From Sandaracinobacteroides sp039808025 (GTDB taxonomy: Bacteria; Pseudomonadota; Alphaproteobacteria; Sphingomonadales; Sphingomonadaceae), in NCBI GenBank assembly GCA_039808025.1, contig JBDHSK010000008.1:62001-126000 (forward strand): a stretch of 64,000 nucleotides of DNA. Direction: 5' to 3'. Below the pieces are notes generated by a model. That model was not told where the DNA came from. It made no database searches and saw only the letters and a program-made list of their open reading frames with translations. Position 1 is the first letter of the stretch; every line of letters begins with the position of its first letter. Shown piece by piece: positions 52,793-61,330 of the stretch. The translations under genes and the position numbers were made by a program.

Positions 52793-53497
52793 ATGCTGAC
52801 AGCGAAGCAACACGAACTGTTGTTGTTCATCCATGATCGGCTGGCGACCACCGGCGTCTCCCCCTCGTTCGAGGAAATGAAAGAGGCGCTGGCTCTGAAA
52901 TCGAAATCCGGAGTGCACCGGCTGATCGGGGCACTGGAAGAACGCCAGTTCCTGCGCCGCCTGCCCCACCGCGCCCGCGCGCTGGAAGTGATGCGACTAC
53001 CCGGCGAGGCTGTTCCGGCGCCCGGTGCTGCACCTGTTCCAACGGTTGCCAGCGTCAGCGATCTGGCAGCAGCGCGCAAGGCCCGCTCGGCCCGGCTGCA
53101 CCCGCAGGCAACGACCCCGGCCCTGTCGATCCCGCTGGTCGGGCGGATCGCCGCCGGCCTGCCGATCGAAGCGATTGAAGGCCACGAGCAACTGGCGGTT
53201 CCGGCCGCTCTTCTGGGCCCCGGCGAACATTATGCGCTGGAAGTGGTTGGCGATTCGATGATCGACGCCGGCATACTGGAGGGCGACTTTGCACTGGTGC
53301 GCAAGACCGAGGAGGCCCGCGAGGGAGATATCGTCGTCGCCCTGATCGACGAACAGGACGCCACCCTCAAATATTTCCACCGGGAAGGGCGGATGATCCG
53401 GCTCGACCCCGCCAACCCGGCGCACCAGCCGCAACGCTATCAACCGGGGCGGGTGCATGTGCAGGGACGGTTGTCGGGGCTGTTGCGCCGCTATTGA
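52793..53497 (+). CDS. lexA: LexA repressor of the SOS response
   Basis: 234 residues from the ATG at 52793; an ATG five codons earlier at 52778 is just behind the operator and less likely. The N-terminal winged helix-turn-helix (about 1-65) begins MLTAKQHELLLFIHDRL. A linker rich in Pro, Val and Ala leads to the S24 peptidase domain. The self-cleavage site is Ala121-Gly122 (RIAAGLPIEA), with catalytic Ser155 (GDSMIDAG) and Lys193 (TLKYFH). DNA damage with RecA filament triggers cleavage. The gene follows trpC and is regulated by its own operator array. Confidence 0.97.
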   Translation: MLTAKQHELLLFIHDRLATTGVSPSFEEMKEALALKSKSGVHRLIGALEERQFLRRLPHRARALEVMRLPGEAVPAPGAAPVPTVASVSDLAAARKARSARLHPQATTPALSIPLVGRIAAGLPIEAIEGHEQLAVPAALLGPGEHYALEVVGDSMIDAGILEGDFALVRKTEEAREGDIVVALIDEQDATLKYFHREGRMIRLDPANPAHQPQRYQPGRVHVQGRLSGLLRRY

Positions 53498-53541
53498 CCG
53501 CAGCGCCTCATCGCATTGTCTTACCGCAGCACCTGATCGCA
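53497..53541. repeat. Imperfect 19-bp direct repeat after lexA
   Basis: ACCGCAGCGCCTCATCGCA at 53497-53515 and ACCGCAGCACCTGATCGCA at 53523-53541 agree at 17 of 19 positions, spaced 26 bp apart. It overlaps the last base of the lexA stop. No function is evident. Confidence 0.8.
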
Positions 53542-53739
53542 ACACCCGCCACCCTGGCCAGGGCGGTGCTATCACCGGAATTTCTGCAGCCACCGGCGCC
53601 CGCACCACCATACCCGGCCGTCAGCGACCGACCCGGGAGTCTCTCGGCGGGCGCAAAAGATGCCAGCGGGGATTGTCTGGATCGCCTGCAGGGGTCATCA
53701 GAAATTCTCAGCAATCGCAAGGGCGAGCAAAAGGCAAGC

Positions 53740-54885
53740 TCAGCCAGCCCCCACCAGCTCACGGCCGATCAGCATGCGGCGAATTTCGTTGGTTCCGGCA
53801 CCGATATCCAGCAACTTGGCGTCACGCAGATAGCGTTCCACCGGCCAGTCCCTGGTGTATCCGGCACCCCCCAGTGCCTGCACCGCCTCGTTGGCCACCC
53901 GCACGGCGTTTTCGCTGGCCAGCAGGATGGCGCCTGCCGCATCAAAGCGCGTCGTCCGCCCGGCATCGCAGGCTTTCGCCACCTGGTAACAATAGCTGCG
54001 CGCGGAATTCAGGGCGACATACATGTCAGCCACCTTGGCCTGCATCAGCTGGAAGCTGCCGATCGCCTTGCCGAACTGCTTGCGCTCCCGCACATAGGGC
54101 AGCACGGTATCGAGACAGGCCTGCATGATCCCCAGCTGTATGCCCGACAGCACCACCCGCTCGTAATCGAGGCCCGACATCAGCACACCAACGCCGCCGT
54201 TCACAGGCCCCATCACATTGTCGGCGGGAACGAAGCAGTCGTTGAATACCAGTTCAGACGTCGGGCTGCCGCGCATCCCCATCTTGTCGATCTTCTGGCC
54301 GATGGAAAAGCCCTCGAACCCCTTCTCGATCAGAAAGGCGGTGATCCCGCGCGATCCCTCGCCGGTCTTGGCATACACCACCAGCGTATCGGCATAGGCG
54401 GCATTGGTGATCCAGAACTTGGTGCCGTTCAGCCGGTAGCCGCCCGCCACATGGTCGGCCTTCAGCTTCATCGAAACGACATCGGAACCTGCCCCCGCTT
54501 CCGACATGGCAAGCGAGCCGACATGTTCGCCCGACACCAGCTTGGGAAGATAGATGGCCTTCTGCTCCGGGGTGCCCCAGCGGCGGATCTGGTTGACGCA
54601 CAGGTTGGAATGGGCGCCGTAAGAAAGGCCGACCGAGGCCGAGGCCCGCGCCACTTCCTCGCAGGCCACCACATGTTCCAGATAGCCAAGCCCCAGCCCG
54701 CCATAATCTTCTTCAACGGTGATGCCGTGCAGGCCAAGCGCCCCCATTTCCGGCCAGATTTCGACCGGGAAGCGATCGTCACGGTCGATCTCGGCGGCCA
54801 ATGGTGCGATGCGGTCGCGGGCGAAACGGGCCGTGGTTTCACGGATGGTGTCGGCCATCTCGCCCAGCTGAAAATCCAGTTCCAT
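53740..54885 (-). CDS. Isovaleryl-CoA dehydrogenase
   Basis: 381 residues from the ATG at 54885. It is an FAD-dependent acyl-CoA dehydrogenase that oxidises isovaleryl-CoA to 3-methylcrotonyl-CoA in leucine breakdown, passing electrons to ETF. AMSEAGAGSD and the WITNAAYAD block bind FAD. The catalytic Glu242 in LDYERVVLSG is at the position characteristic of isovaleryl-CoA dehydrogenases rather than at the C-terminal site of other members. ALGGAGYTRDWPVERYLRDAK is the C-terminal signature. It follows queH with a 10-bp gap. The usual mccAB genes are not in the window. Confidence 0.9.
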   Translation of the reverse strand: MELDFQLGEMADTIRETTARFARDRIAPLAAEIDRDDRFPVEIWPEMGALGLHGITVEEDYGGLGLGYLEHVVACEEVARASASVGLSYGAHSNLCVNQIRRWGTPEQKAIYLPKLVSGEHVGSLAMSEAGAGSDVVSMKLKADHVAGGYRLNGTKFWITNAAYADTLVVYAKTGEGSRGITAFLIEKGFEGFSIGQKIDKMGMRGSPTSELVFNDCFVPADNVMGPVNGGVGVLMSGLDYERVVLSGIQLGIMQACLDTVLPYVRERKQFGKAIGSFQLMQAKVADMYVALNSARSYCYQVAKACDAGRTTRFDAAGAILLASENAVRVANEAVQALGGAGYTRDWPVERYLRDAKLLDIGAGTNEIRRMLIGRELVGAG

Positions 54886-54895
54886 ACTTCCCCCT

Positions 54896-55552
54896 TCAGG
54901 CCGGTTCATCACCGTAATACAGCTTGCCGATCTCGATCTCGGGGCGGCCTTGCGCCACCCGGTGCGCGTTGGTGTCGCGCAAGGAATAGACGCAGCCGCA
55001 ATATTCCTGCTGATAGAAATGCTCGCGCTTCGAGATTTCGATCATGCGGTTCGACCCGCCGCCTTTGCGCCAGTTGAAGGTCCAGTAGCTGAGGCCGGGG
55101 TAGTGGCTGGCGGCGCGCTCGCCGCAATCATTGATCTGCGCCATATTCTTCCAGCGCGAGATACCAAGCGACGAAGTGATGACGGGAAAGCCGTTCTCGT
55201 GGGCGTAAAGGGCGGTGCGCTCGAAACGCATGTCGAAACACATGGTGCAGCGCTTGCCGCGCTCGGGCTCCCACTCCATGCCGCGGGCACGCCTGAACCA
55301 GTTGGCGGTATCGTAATCGGCGTCGATGAACGGCACGCCATTCTGTTCGGCAAAGCGGATGTTTTCCTCTTTGCGCAGAATATATTCTTCTTTGGGGTGG
55401 ATGTTGGGGTTATAAAAGAAGATGGTGTAGTCGATCCCGCTTGCGGTCATCGCTTCCATCACCTCGCCCGAGCAGGGGGCGCAGCAGCTATGCAGCAGCA
55501 CTTTCTGCGCGCCGCCTGGCGGCACCAGCAGCGGTCGTTGATATTCGCTCAT
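54896..55552 (-). CDS. queH: Epoxyqueuosine reductase QueH
   Basis: 218 residues. It carries out the last step of queuosine synthesis, reducing epoxyqueuosine in tRNA, and is unrelated to QueG. Family cysteines are visible: Cys23, Cys24 and Cys27 in HSCCAPCSG, Cys102 and Cys105 in KRCTMCFDMR, and Cys185 and Cys187 in EYCGCVYS. They bind a 4Fe-4S cluster and a metal. FYNPNIHPKEEY is the conserved substrate-site block. It lies between prpB (132-bp gap) and the dehydrogenase (10 bp). Confidence 0.95.
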   Translation of the reverse strand: MSEYQRPLLVPPGGAQKVLLHSCCAPCSGEVMEAMTASGIDYTIFFYNPNIHPKEEYILRKEENIRFAEQNGVPFIDADYDTANWFRRARGMEWEPERGKRCTMCFDMRFERTALYAHENGFPVITSSLGISRWKNMAQINDCGERAASHYPGLSYWTFNWRKGGGSNRMIEISKREHFYQQEYCGCVYSLRDTNAHRVAQGRPEIEIGKLYYGDEPA

Positions 55553-55684
55553 ACCCCGTGCGATAGCAGAGATTTGCGCCGACCCAAAGCCACAAGCAAC
55601 CCAGAGAATGGCAGTTTTCCTCGGGTGTCAGAGGAAGCCATCCCCCCGGTCCGGCAGAATCCCGCTGGAACCGGAGGAACAGGT

Positions 55685-56605
55685 TTAGCGGCTGGGGGCA
55701 GCCTCGGGCACGATGGTCTGAACGATCGAGGCATCAAGTGCCTCATAGGCATGCAGGCCGATCACATCGTACAGTTCAGCCCGCGTCTGCATGCGCTCGA
55801 CCATGTTGTGGGTGCCACCGTCGCGCCTGATCGCCGCATAGAGATCCGCCTGCGCCTTGTTGGCAACCCGCAGCGACGACACCGGCCAGATCACCATGGC
55901 GTAGCCCATCGCCTCGAACTCGGCAGCGGTGAAGAACGGCGTCTTGCCGAACTCGGTCATGTTGGCAAGCAGCTTGACGCCAGGCATCGCCTTGGCAAAG
56001 GCCGTGAACATCTCGGCGGTGTTCAGCGCCTCGGGGAAGATGGCGTCGGCACCGGCTTCCATATAGAGTTTGGCGCGCGCTACCGCGCCATCCAGCCCTT
56101 CGCTTGCTGCGGCGTCTGTCCGGGCAATGATTACGATGTCGCGCGCCGCCTTGCGCGCCGCTGCCACCTTGGCTGCCATATCATGGGCGTTCGCCAGCTT
56201 CTTGTCGTTCAGGTGGCCGCACTTCTTGGGCAGCAACTGGTCTTCCAGATGAACAGCGCCGGCGCCGGCTTCCTCGAAGGTGCGCACCATGTGCATCACG
56301 TTCAGCGCCTCGCCATAGCCGGTATCGCCATCAACCAGCAGCGGCAGGCCCGACGAGCGGGCGATCTGGCGGATGAAGAAAGCCACTTCATCGACGGTGA
56401 TGATGCCAAGGTCGGGCAGACCCATGCTGGCGGTCATCGCCGCACCGGAAAGATAAAGCCCGGAAAACCCTGCCTGCCTGGCCTGAATGGCCGCCTGGCC
56501 ATTGTGGGCGCCCGGCAGTTGCAGGATGCCGGGCTGGTTCAGAAGGGCGCGAAAGCGTTTGCCTGCCGGTTCCGTCGGCAGATCATTGGCGACCAGATAG
56601 GGCAT
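55685..56605 (-). CDS. prpB: 2-Methylisocitrate lyase
   Basis: 306 residues. It splits methylisocitrate to succinate and pyruvate in propionyl-CoA oxidation. The catalytic loop KKCGH is at 127-131 with Cys129. The Mg-binding Asp residues lie in VDGDTGYGE (91-99) and EDQ (121-123). GLYLSGAAMTASMGLPDLG near the N-terminus is typical of the isocitrate-lyase superfamily. It starts directly at the prpC stop, with no gap, so it belongs to the prpDCB unit. Confidence 0.95.
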   Translation of the reverse strand: MPYLVANDLPTEPAGKRFRALLNQPGILQLPGAHNGQAAIQARQAGFSGLYLSGAAMTASMGLPDLGIITVDEVAFFIRQIARSSGLPLLVDGDTGYGEALNVMHMVRTFEEAGAGAVHLEDQLLPKKCGHLNDKKLANAHDMAAKVAAARKAARDIVIIARTDAAASEGLDGAVARAKLYMEAGADAIFPEALNTAEMFTAFAKAMPGVKLLANMTEFGKTPFFTAAEFEAMGYAMVIWPVSSLRVANKAQADLYAAIRRDGGTHNMVERMQTRAELYDVIGLHAYEALDASIVQTIVPEAAPSR

Positions 56606-57775
56606 TCAGGCCTCCTTGCGGTCTTTGAGCGGCACGAACTTCAGGTCTTCGGGGCCGGTATAGTTGGCGCTGGGACGGATGATCTTGTTGTCCTGGCGCT
56701 GCTCGATCACATGGGCCGCCCAGCCACTGGTGCGCGAAATCACGAACAGCGGTGTGAACATCGCCGTCGGTACCTGCATCAGGTTGTAGGAAACCGCCGA
56801 GAACCAGTCGAGGTTGGGGAACATCTTCTTCACGTCCCACATCACGCTTTCGATGCGGGCCGCCACCTTGAACTGGGTCATGGCGCCGGCTTCCGCGGCC
56901 AGATGTTCCGCCACCCGCTTGATCACCACGTTGCGCGGGTCAGACACGGTGTAAACGGGGTGGCCAAAGCCGATGATCACTTCCTTGGCCTCCACCCGCC
57001 GGCGGATATCGGCCTCGGCTTCCGCCTCGGTCGCGTAGCGCCGCTGGATTTCATAGGCCACTTCGTTGGCGCCGCCATGCTTGGGGCCGCGCAGAGCGCC
57101 AATTGCACCGGTAACAGCCGAATACATGTCGGACCCGGTACCGGCGATGACCCGGGCGGTAAAGGTCGAGGCGTTGAACTCATGCTCGGCATAGAGGATG
57201 AGCGAGGTGTGCATGGCACGCACCCAGCTTGCCGGCGGCGGCGTGCCGTGCAGCAGGTGCAGGAAGTGACCACCGATCGAATCATCGTCGGTTTCCACGT
57301 CGATACGCTTGCCGTTGTGGGCAAAGTGGTACCAGTACAGCAGCATCGACCCCATCGACGCCATCAGCTTGTCGGCGATGTCGCGCGCGCCAGGCAGGTT
57401 GTGGTCGTGCGCTTCGGGCACCGTGCAGCCCAGCACGGAAACGCCGGTGCGCATCACGTCCATGGCGTTGGCGCTGGCGGGAAGGGCTTCCAGTGCATCC
57501 ATGACGGCGGCCGGCAGGCCGCGCATCGCCTTCAGCTTGGCCTTGTAGGCGCGCAGCTGCGACTGGGTGGGCAAAGTGCCATGCACCAGCAGATGGGCGA
57601 TCTCCTCGAACTCGGCGGCTTCTGCGAACTCGAGAATATCATAGCCGCGATAGTGCAGGTCGTTGCCGGTGCGCCCGACGGTGCAGAGCGCGGTGTTGCC
57701 GGCCGTCACCCCCGAAAGGGCGACGGATTTCTTGGGCTTGAAGCCGGCGGCCGGAGTTGTGCTGTCAGTTGCCAT
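56606..57775 (-). CDS. prpC: 2-Methylcitrate synthase
   Basis: 389 residues from the ATG at 57775, with GGAGG seven bases upstream; a TTG one codon before is ignored. It condenses propionyl-CoA and oxaloacetate. It is of the short, dimeric citrate-synthase type: LCTVGRTGNDLHYRGYDI at the start, catalytic His in GFGHPVYTVSDPRN and in HGGANE, and Asp in NLDWFSAV. It is clearly distinct from the 428-residue gltA product. It sits between prpD (12-bp gap) and prpB (no gap). Confidence 0.95.
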   Translation of the reverse strand: MATDSTTPAAGFKPKKSVALSGVTAGNTALCTVGRTGNDLHYRGYDILEFAEAAEFEEIAHLLVHGTLPTQSQLRAYKAKLKAMRGLPAAVMDALEALPASANAMDVMRTGVSVLGCTVPEAHDHNLPGARDIADKLMASMGSMLLYWYHFAHNGKRIDVETDDDSIGGHFLHLLHGTPPPASWVRAMHTSLILYAEHEFNASTFTARVIAGTGSDMYSAVTGAIGALRGPKHGGANEVAYEIQRRYATEAEAEADIRRRVEAKEVIIGFGHPVYTVSDPRNVVIKRVAEHLAAEAGAMTQFKVAARIESVMWDVKKMFPNLDWFSAVSYNLMQVPTAMFTPLFVISRTSGWAAHVIEQRQDNKIIRPSANYTGPEDLKFVPLKDRKEA

Positions 57776-57787
57776 CAATCTACCTCC

Positions 57788-59290
57788 TCAGCCGAAAATG
57801 CCTGCCGCTGCCGGCGCGCCCAGACGATCGGCCGGAACCACGAAGTTCAGTTGCAGCACTTCCGCTGCCGTCAGGGTTGGCAGCCGGTCGACAAGGGCGA
57901 GGAAGCGATCCTGCTCGGCTTTCTCGATGATGCCATCCGCCAGCGTGCGGAACTTTTCCACATATTGCGGGCGGGCAAACGGCCGCGCACCTTGCGGGTG
58001 GGCGTCGGCAATCGCCAGCTCGTCGATGATCTGGCTGCCGTCATCCATAGTGATGATGACCTTGCCACCAAAGGCCTTGTCGGCGCCCGGCGCGTGATAG
58101 CGCGCCGTCCACTTGGGGTCTTCCTCGGTGCGGATCTTGTGCCACAGCGCCACGGTATCAGGGCGCCGGGCACGTTCGGGCGCATAGCTCTTCACATGGT
58201 GCCAGCCGCCATCCTGCAACGCCACGGCAAAGATATACATGATCGAGTGATCAAGCGTCTCGCGGCTGGCGTTGGGGTCCATCTTCTGCGGGTCGTTGGC
58301 GCCGGTGCCGATCACATAATGGGTGTGATGGCTGGTCTGGATGAGGATATCCTTGACGCGGCTGAAATCGCCCACCTTGGGGCCCATGCGCTTGGCAAGG
58401 TCGATCAGCGCCTGGCTTTGGTATTCAGCGGAATATTCCTTGGTGTAGGTTTCCAATATGGCGCGCTTGGCCTCGCCGGGTGTAGGCAGCGGCACATGAT
58501 AGACGTGGGCCGGGCCCGAGAGCAGCCAGGCAATGAAGCCGTCTTCGCCTTCATAGGCTGGCGACGGCGCCCCTTCGCCGCGCATGGCGCGGTCGACGGC
58601 TTCCACCGCCATCTTGCCGGCAAAGGCCGGAGCAAAGGCTTTCCAGGTGGAAATTTCGCCCTTGCGCGATTGCCGGGTGGTGGTGGTGGTGTGCAGCGCC
58701 TGCTGCACTGCCTGGAAGGTGATTTCGGTGGAAAGGCCAAGAAGCGTGCCGATTCCGGCGGCAGCTGACGGCCCAAGGTGGGCGATATGGTCGATCTTGT
58801 GCTCGTGCAGGCAGATGCCCTTCACCAGATCGACCTGGATTTCATAGCCGGTGGCAAGGCCGCGCACCAGCGCCGCGCCATCCTTGCCCATGGCTTGCGC
58901 CACCGCCAGAATGGGGGGGATGTTGTCGCCGGGGTGGGAATACTCGGCGGCCAGAAATGTGTCGTGAAAATCCAGTTCCCGAACGGCAACGCCATTGGCC
59001 CAGGCCGCCCATTCCGGGCTGACGCGCACATCATTCGCCAGCCCGAAGATCGTGCCGCCCCTGGCGGCCTTGTGGGCAACGGCCTGAGCCCGTGCGGACC
59101 GAATCGGCCCACGCGCCACCGAGGCCGCCGCGACTGATGCATTATCGATGATGCGATTGCCGATCATCTCGATCACGTCGGAGTCGACAGCAACCGGGTC
59201 GGTGGCCACAGCGGCTATCTTCCATGCCAGCTGGTCTTCGCGCGCCAGATGCTCGGCTGACTTGTAGGTGCGGACGTCATGGACCTTCAT
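57788..59290 (-). CDS. prpD: 2-Methylcitrate dehydratase (MmgE/PrpD family)
   Basis: 500 residues from the ATG at 59290, with AAAGG seven bases upstream. It dehydrates methylcitrate to 2-methyl-cis-aconitate. VRELDFHDTFLAAEYSHPGDNIPPILAVAQ is the typical PrpD helix region; WKAFAPAFAGKMAVEA and the C-terminal GKVIITMDDGSQI are family wording. It is the first gene of prpDCB. No prpR or scfR regulator gene is adjacent; the SRP RNA gene lies upstream instead. No Fe-S AcnD-type enzyme is present here. Confidence 0.95.
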   Translation of the reverse strand: MKVHDVRTYKSAEHLAREDQLAWKIAAVATDPVAVDSDVIEMIGNRIIDNASVAAASVARGPIRSARAQAVAHKAARGGTIFGLANDVRVSPEWAAWANGVAVRELDFHDTFLAAEYSHPGDNIPPILAVAQAMGKDGAALVRGLATGYEIQVDLVKGICLHEHKIDHIAHLGPSAAAGIGTLLGLSTEITFQAVQQALHTTTTTRQSRKGEISTWKAFAPAFAGKMAVEAVDRAMRGEGAPSPAYEGEDGFIAWLLSGPAHVYHVPLPTPGEAKRAILETYTKEYSAEYQSQALIDLAKRMGPKVGDFSRVKDILIQTSHHTHYVIGTGANDPQKMDPNASRETLDHSIMYIFAVALQDGGWHHVKSYAPERARRPDTVALWHKIRTEEDPKWTARYHAPGADKAFGGKVIITMDDGSQIIDELAIADAHPQGARPFARPQYVEKFRTLADGIIEKAEQDRFLALVDRLPTLTAAEVLQLNFVVPADRLGAPAAAGIFG

Positions 59291-59433
59291 GAACAAACCT
59301 TTCGACTGATCCGGAGATGGGTTTCAGGACAATGCTGCACTGCCCCATAGGAAAGAATGACCGGAAAGCGCAACTGCCAATCACCGCCTTCAGGCCATCA
59401 CCGGTCGGGCAATCGCCAACCCGGGCTTTGTTT

Positions 59434-59461
59434 GCCGCACTGATGAATTGGCCGCACTGAT
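59434..59461. repeat. 11-bp direct repeat upstream of prpD
   Basis: GCCGCACTGAT occurs exactly twice, 17 bp apart, between the 3' end of the SRP RNA and prpD. It could be an operator for the prp genes or a chance duplication. Confidence 0.75.
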
Positions 59462-59466
59462 AAAGC

Positions 59467-59562
59467 AGGGTGGAAACCGGCACGACCCGCATCGGATTCG
59501 TTGCGGCTGCTTCCTTCCGGACCTGACCGGGTTGGCGAGCGACACGTCCATGCCGGCTTCCG
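59467..59562 (-). ncRNA. ffs: Signal recognition particle RNA (4.5S, small bacterial type)
   Basis: On the minus strand the core GGTCAGGTCCGGAAGGAAGC (59529 down to 59510), with the GGAA tetraloop, is the universally conserved domain IV of SRP RNA. The flanks close a hairpin: GGAAGCCGGCA (59561-59551) pairs with TGCCGGTTTCC (59482-59472), ten Watson-Crick pairs and one G-U. With Ffh it targets inner-membrane proteins to FtsY. The length of about 96 nt suits the alphaproteobacterial form. The 5' end is set by the stem and promoter spacing; the 3' end is approximate. Adjacency to dnaX is common in bacteria. Confidence 0.93.
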
Positions 59563-59568
59563 CGGCAA

Positions 59569-59597
59569 CCTATGCCGCGAACTCCGGCCCCGATCAA
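59569..59597 (-). promoter_or_regulatory. Promoter of the SRP RNA gene
   Basis: On the minus strand, TTGATC (59597-59592), a spacer of exactly 17 bp, and CATAGG (59574-59569). The predicted start, about seven bases downstream, falls at 59562, next to the first base of the RNA's closing stem. Confidence 0.6.
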
Positions 59598-59686
59598 GGT
59601 ATCAATCAAGGCACCATGGCCCCTCAGCTGCACACACTGGCGTGCGCACCCTTGCGTTTCCGGCCCACCCAAGCCACCTGTCGCTC

Positions 59687-61330
59687 ATGAGCCTGTTTCC
59701 CGAAGCTGCCCCCTATCGCGTGCTGGCGCGCAAATACCGTCCTGCCACATTTGCCGGGCTGATCGGCCAGGAGGCCCTTGTCACCACGCTTGGCAATTCC
59801 ATCGCTGCCAATCGCCTGGCGCAGGCATGGCTGCTGACCGGGGTGCGGGGGGTCGGCAAGACATCGACGGCGCGGATCATCGCCAAGGCGCTGAACTGCA
59901 TTGGCCCCGATGGCGCGGGCGGGCCAACCGTCAATCCCTGCGAAGTGTGCGCCAACTGCACGGCCATAAGTGCTGGCCAGCATCTCGACGTGATCGAGAT
60001 GGACGCTGCCTCGAACACCGGCGTCGACGACATCCGCGAAATCATCGAGGGGGTGCGCTACGCCAGCGTGTCGGCGCGCTACAAGATCCATATCATCGAC
60101 GAAGTGCACATGCTGTCGAAAAACGCCTTCAATGCGTTGCTGAAAACGCTGGAAGAGCCGCCAGCCCATGTGAAATTCATCTTCGCCACCACCGAAGTGA
60201 ACAAGCTGCCCGCCACCATATTGTCGCGCTGCCAGCGCTTCGACCTTAAGCGCATCCCCACCGAGATGCTGGCGCGGCATTTTGCCACCATTGCCGAACA
60301 GGAAGGGGTAGAGGTTGAGCCCGACGCCCTGAAGCTGGTGGCGCTGGCGGCCGATGGCAGCGTCCGCGATGGGCTGTCGATCCTCGATCAGGCCATCTCG
60401 CTGGCGGGAACCGGGCCGGTAACGGCCAGCGCCGTACGCGACATGCTGGGGCTGGCAGACCAGCGGTTGCTGATGGCCCTGATGGATGCCATTCTAACCG
60501 CTGATGCCGAGACGGCCCTTGCCCATTGCACGGCGGCCCACGATGGCGGCACCGACCCAGAGGCGATCCTGCAGGGGCTGCTGGACCTGGTGCACAGCCT
60601 GACCCGCGCCCGCCTTGCCGGCCACCCCAGTTCAACACGCGGCGAGGAAGAAACAGCACGCATCGCCCGCTGGGTTGCAGGGGTGTCTTTCCCGGCTTTG
60701 CACCGGTTGTGGCAATTGCTTCTGAAAGGCCATGGCGATGTGCGGGTGGCCCCCAACCCGCAGCAGGCGGCCGAGATGGCCATTCTGCGGTGTGTGCACG
60801 GCGCCGGACTTCCCGCCCCCGAAGACCTGCTTCGGCCAAGACCAGCGGACTCAGCCGAGGGGCTGGCACCGCAAACCCCAAGCCCGCCCCTACCCGCGCG
60901 ACCGGTTGCAACCACACCAACGAACACTGTTGGGCAGATATGTGATGCACAGGCGCTGCTGTCGCTGTTTTCCGGCCGCGAGCCGGAGCTTGCCCGCCAT
61001 CTCCATGATGATGTCGCCATTCTGGAAGTGGGGGATTACCAGTTGCGGCTTGGCAGCTGCCGACGGCTCCCCCCCCGATTTGTCGATGACATCAGCCGTT
61101 GCCTGCACGACTGGACGGGAGAGCCATGGCGTGTCAGCCTGACAACTGATGATACGACCCCAACCCTGCGCGACCAGGAAGTGGCGGCCGCCACCCTGGC
61201 CCGCGAACGAGCAGCCGAAGACCCGCTGGTGAAAGCCTTCCAGCAGGTCTTTCCTGGCAGCCAGTTACTGGCCGGCCATACCGGTGACACCGGCCCGATG
61301 GCCGCAACAACAATCAGGAGAAGCGCATGA
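59687..61330 (+). CDS. dnaX: DNA polymerase III subunits gamma and tau
   Basis: 547 residues from the ATG at 59687; the open frame further upstream runs through the SRP RNA gene. It is the clamp-loader ATPase that also ties the two polymerase cores together. Walker A is GVRGVGKTS (52-60) and Walker B DEVH is at 138-141. The zinc module cysteines are Cys71, Cys85, Cys88 and Cys91. The C-terminal third, after a Pro-rich linker near residue 430, is the tau-specific part. I see no obvious frameshift slippery site. The stop overlaps the ybaB start as ATGA. Confidence 0.96.
   Translation: MSLFPEAAPYRVLARKYRPATFAGLIGQEALVTTLGNSIAANRLAQAWLLTGVRGVGKTSTARIIAKALNCIGPDGAGGPTVNPCEVCANCTAISAGQHLDVIEMDAASNTGVDDIREIIEGVRYASVSARYKIHIIDEVHMLSKNAFNALLKTLEEPPAHVKFIFATTEVNKLPATILSRCQRFDLKRIPTEMLARHFATIAEQEGVEVEPDALKLVALAADGSVRDGLSILDQAISLAGTGPVTASAVRDMLGLADQRLLMALMDAILTADAETALAHCTAAHDGGTDPEAILQGLLDLVHSLTRARLAGHPSSTRGEEETARIARWVAGVSFPALHRLWQLLLKGHGDVRVAPNPQQAAEMAILRCVHGAGLPAPEDLLRPRPADSAEGLAPQTPSPPLPARPVATTPTNTVGQICDAQALLSLFSGREPELARHLHDDVAILEVGDYQLRLGSCRRLPPRFVDDISRCLHDWTGEPWRVSLTTDDTTPTLRDQEVAAATLARERAAEDPLVKAFQQVFPGSQLLAGHTGDTGPMAATTIRRSA

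Larger units (their letters stand above)
59291..59686. other. 396-bp divergent gap holding the SRP RNA gene
   Basis: Between prpD (minus) and dnaX (plus). The right half holds the SRP RNA gene and its promoter. The left half is the upstream region of prpD with two copies of GCCGCACTGAT at 59434-59444 and 59451-59461. I see no clear terminator for the SRP RNA before prpD. Confidence 0.7.

Noticed and set aside
53552..53563. CCCTGGCCAGGG palindrome after lexA considered as a terminator
   Set aside because: No T run and no loop; it is probably chance in GC-rich DNA.
54950..58768. Very long plus-strand open frame (over 1200 codons) opposite queH, the dehydrogenase and prpBCD
   Set aside because: It lies wholly antisense to well-identified genes, has no family resemblance and is rich in His/Gly/Arg as expected for an antisense frame of GC-rich genes.
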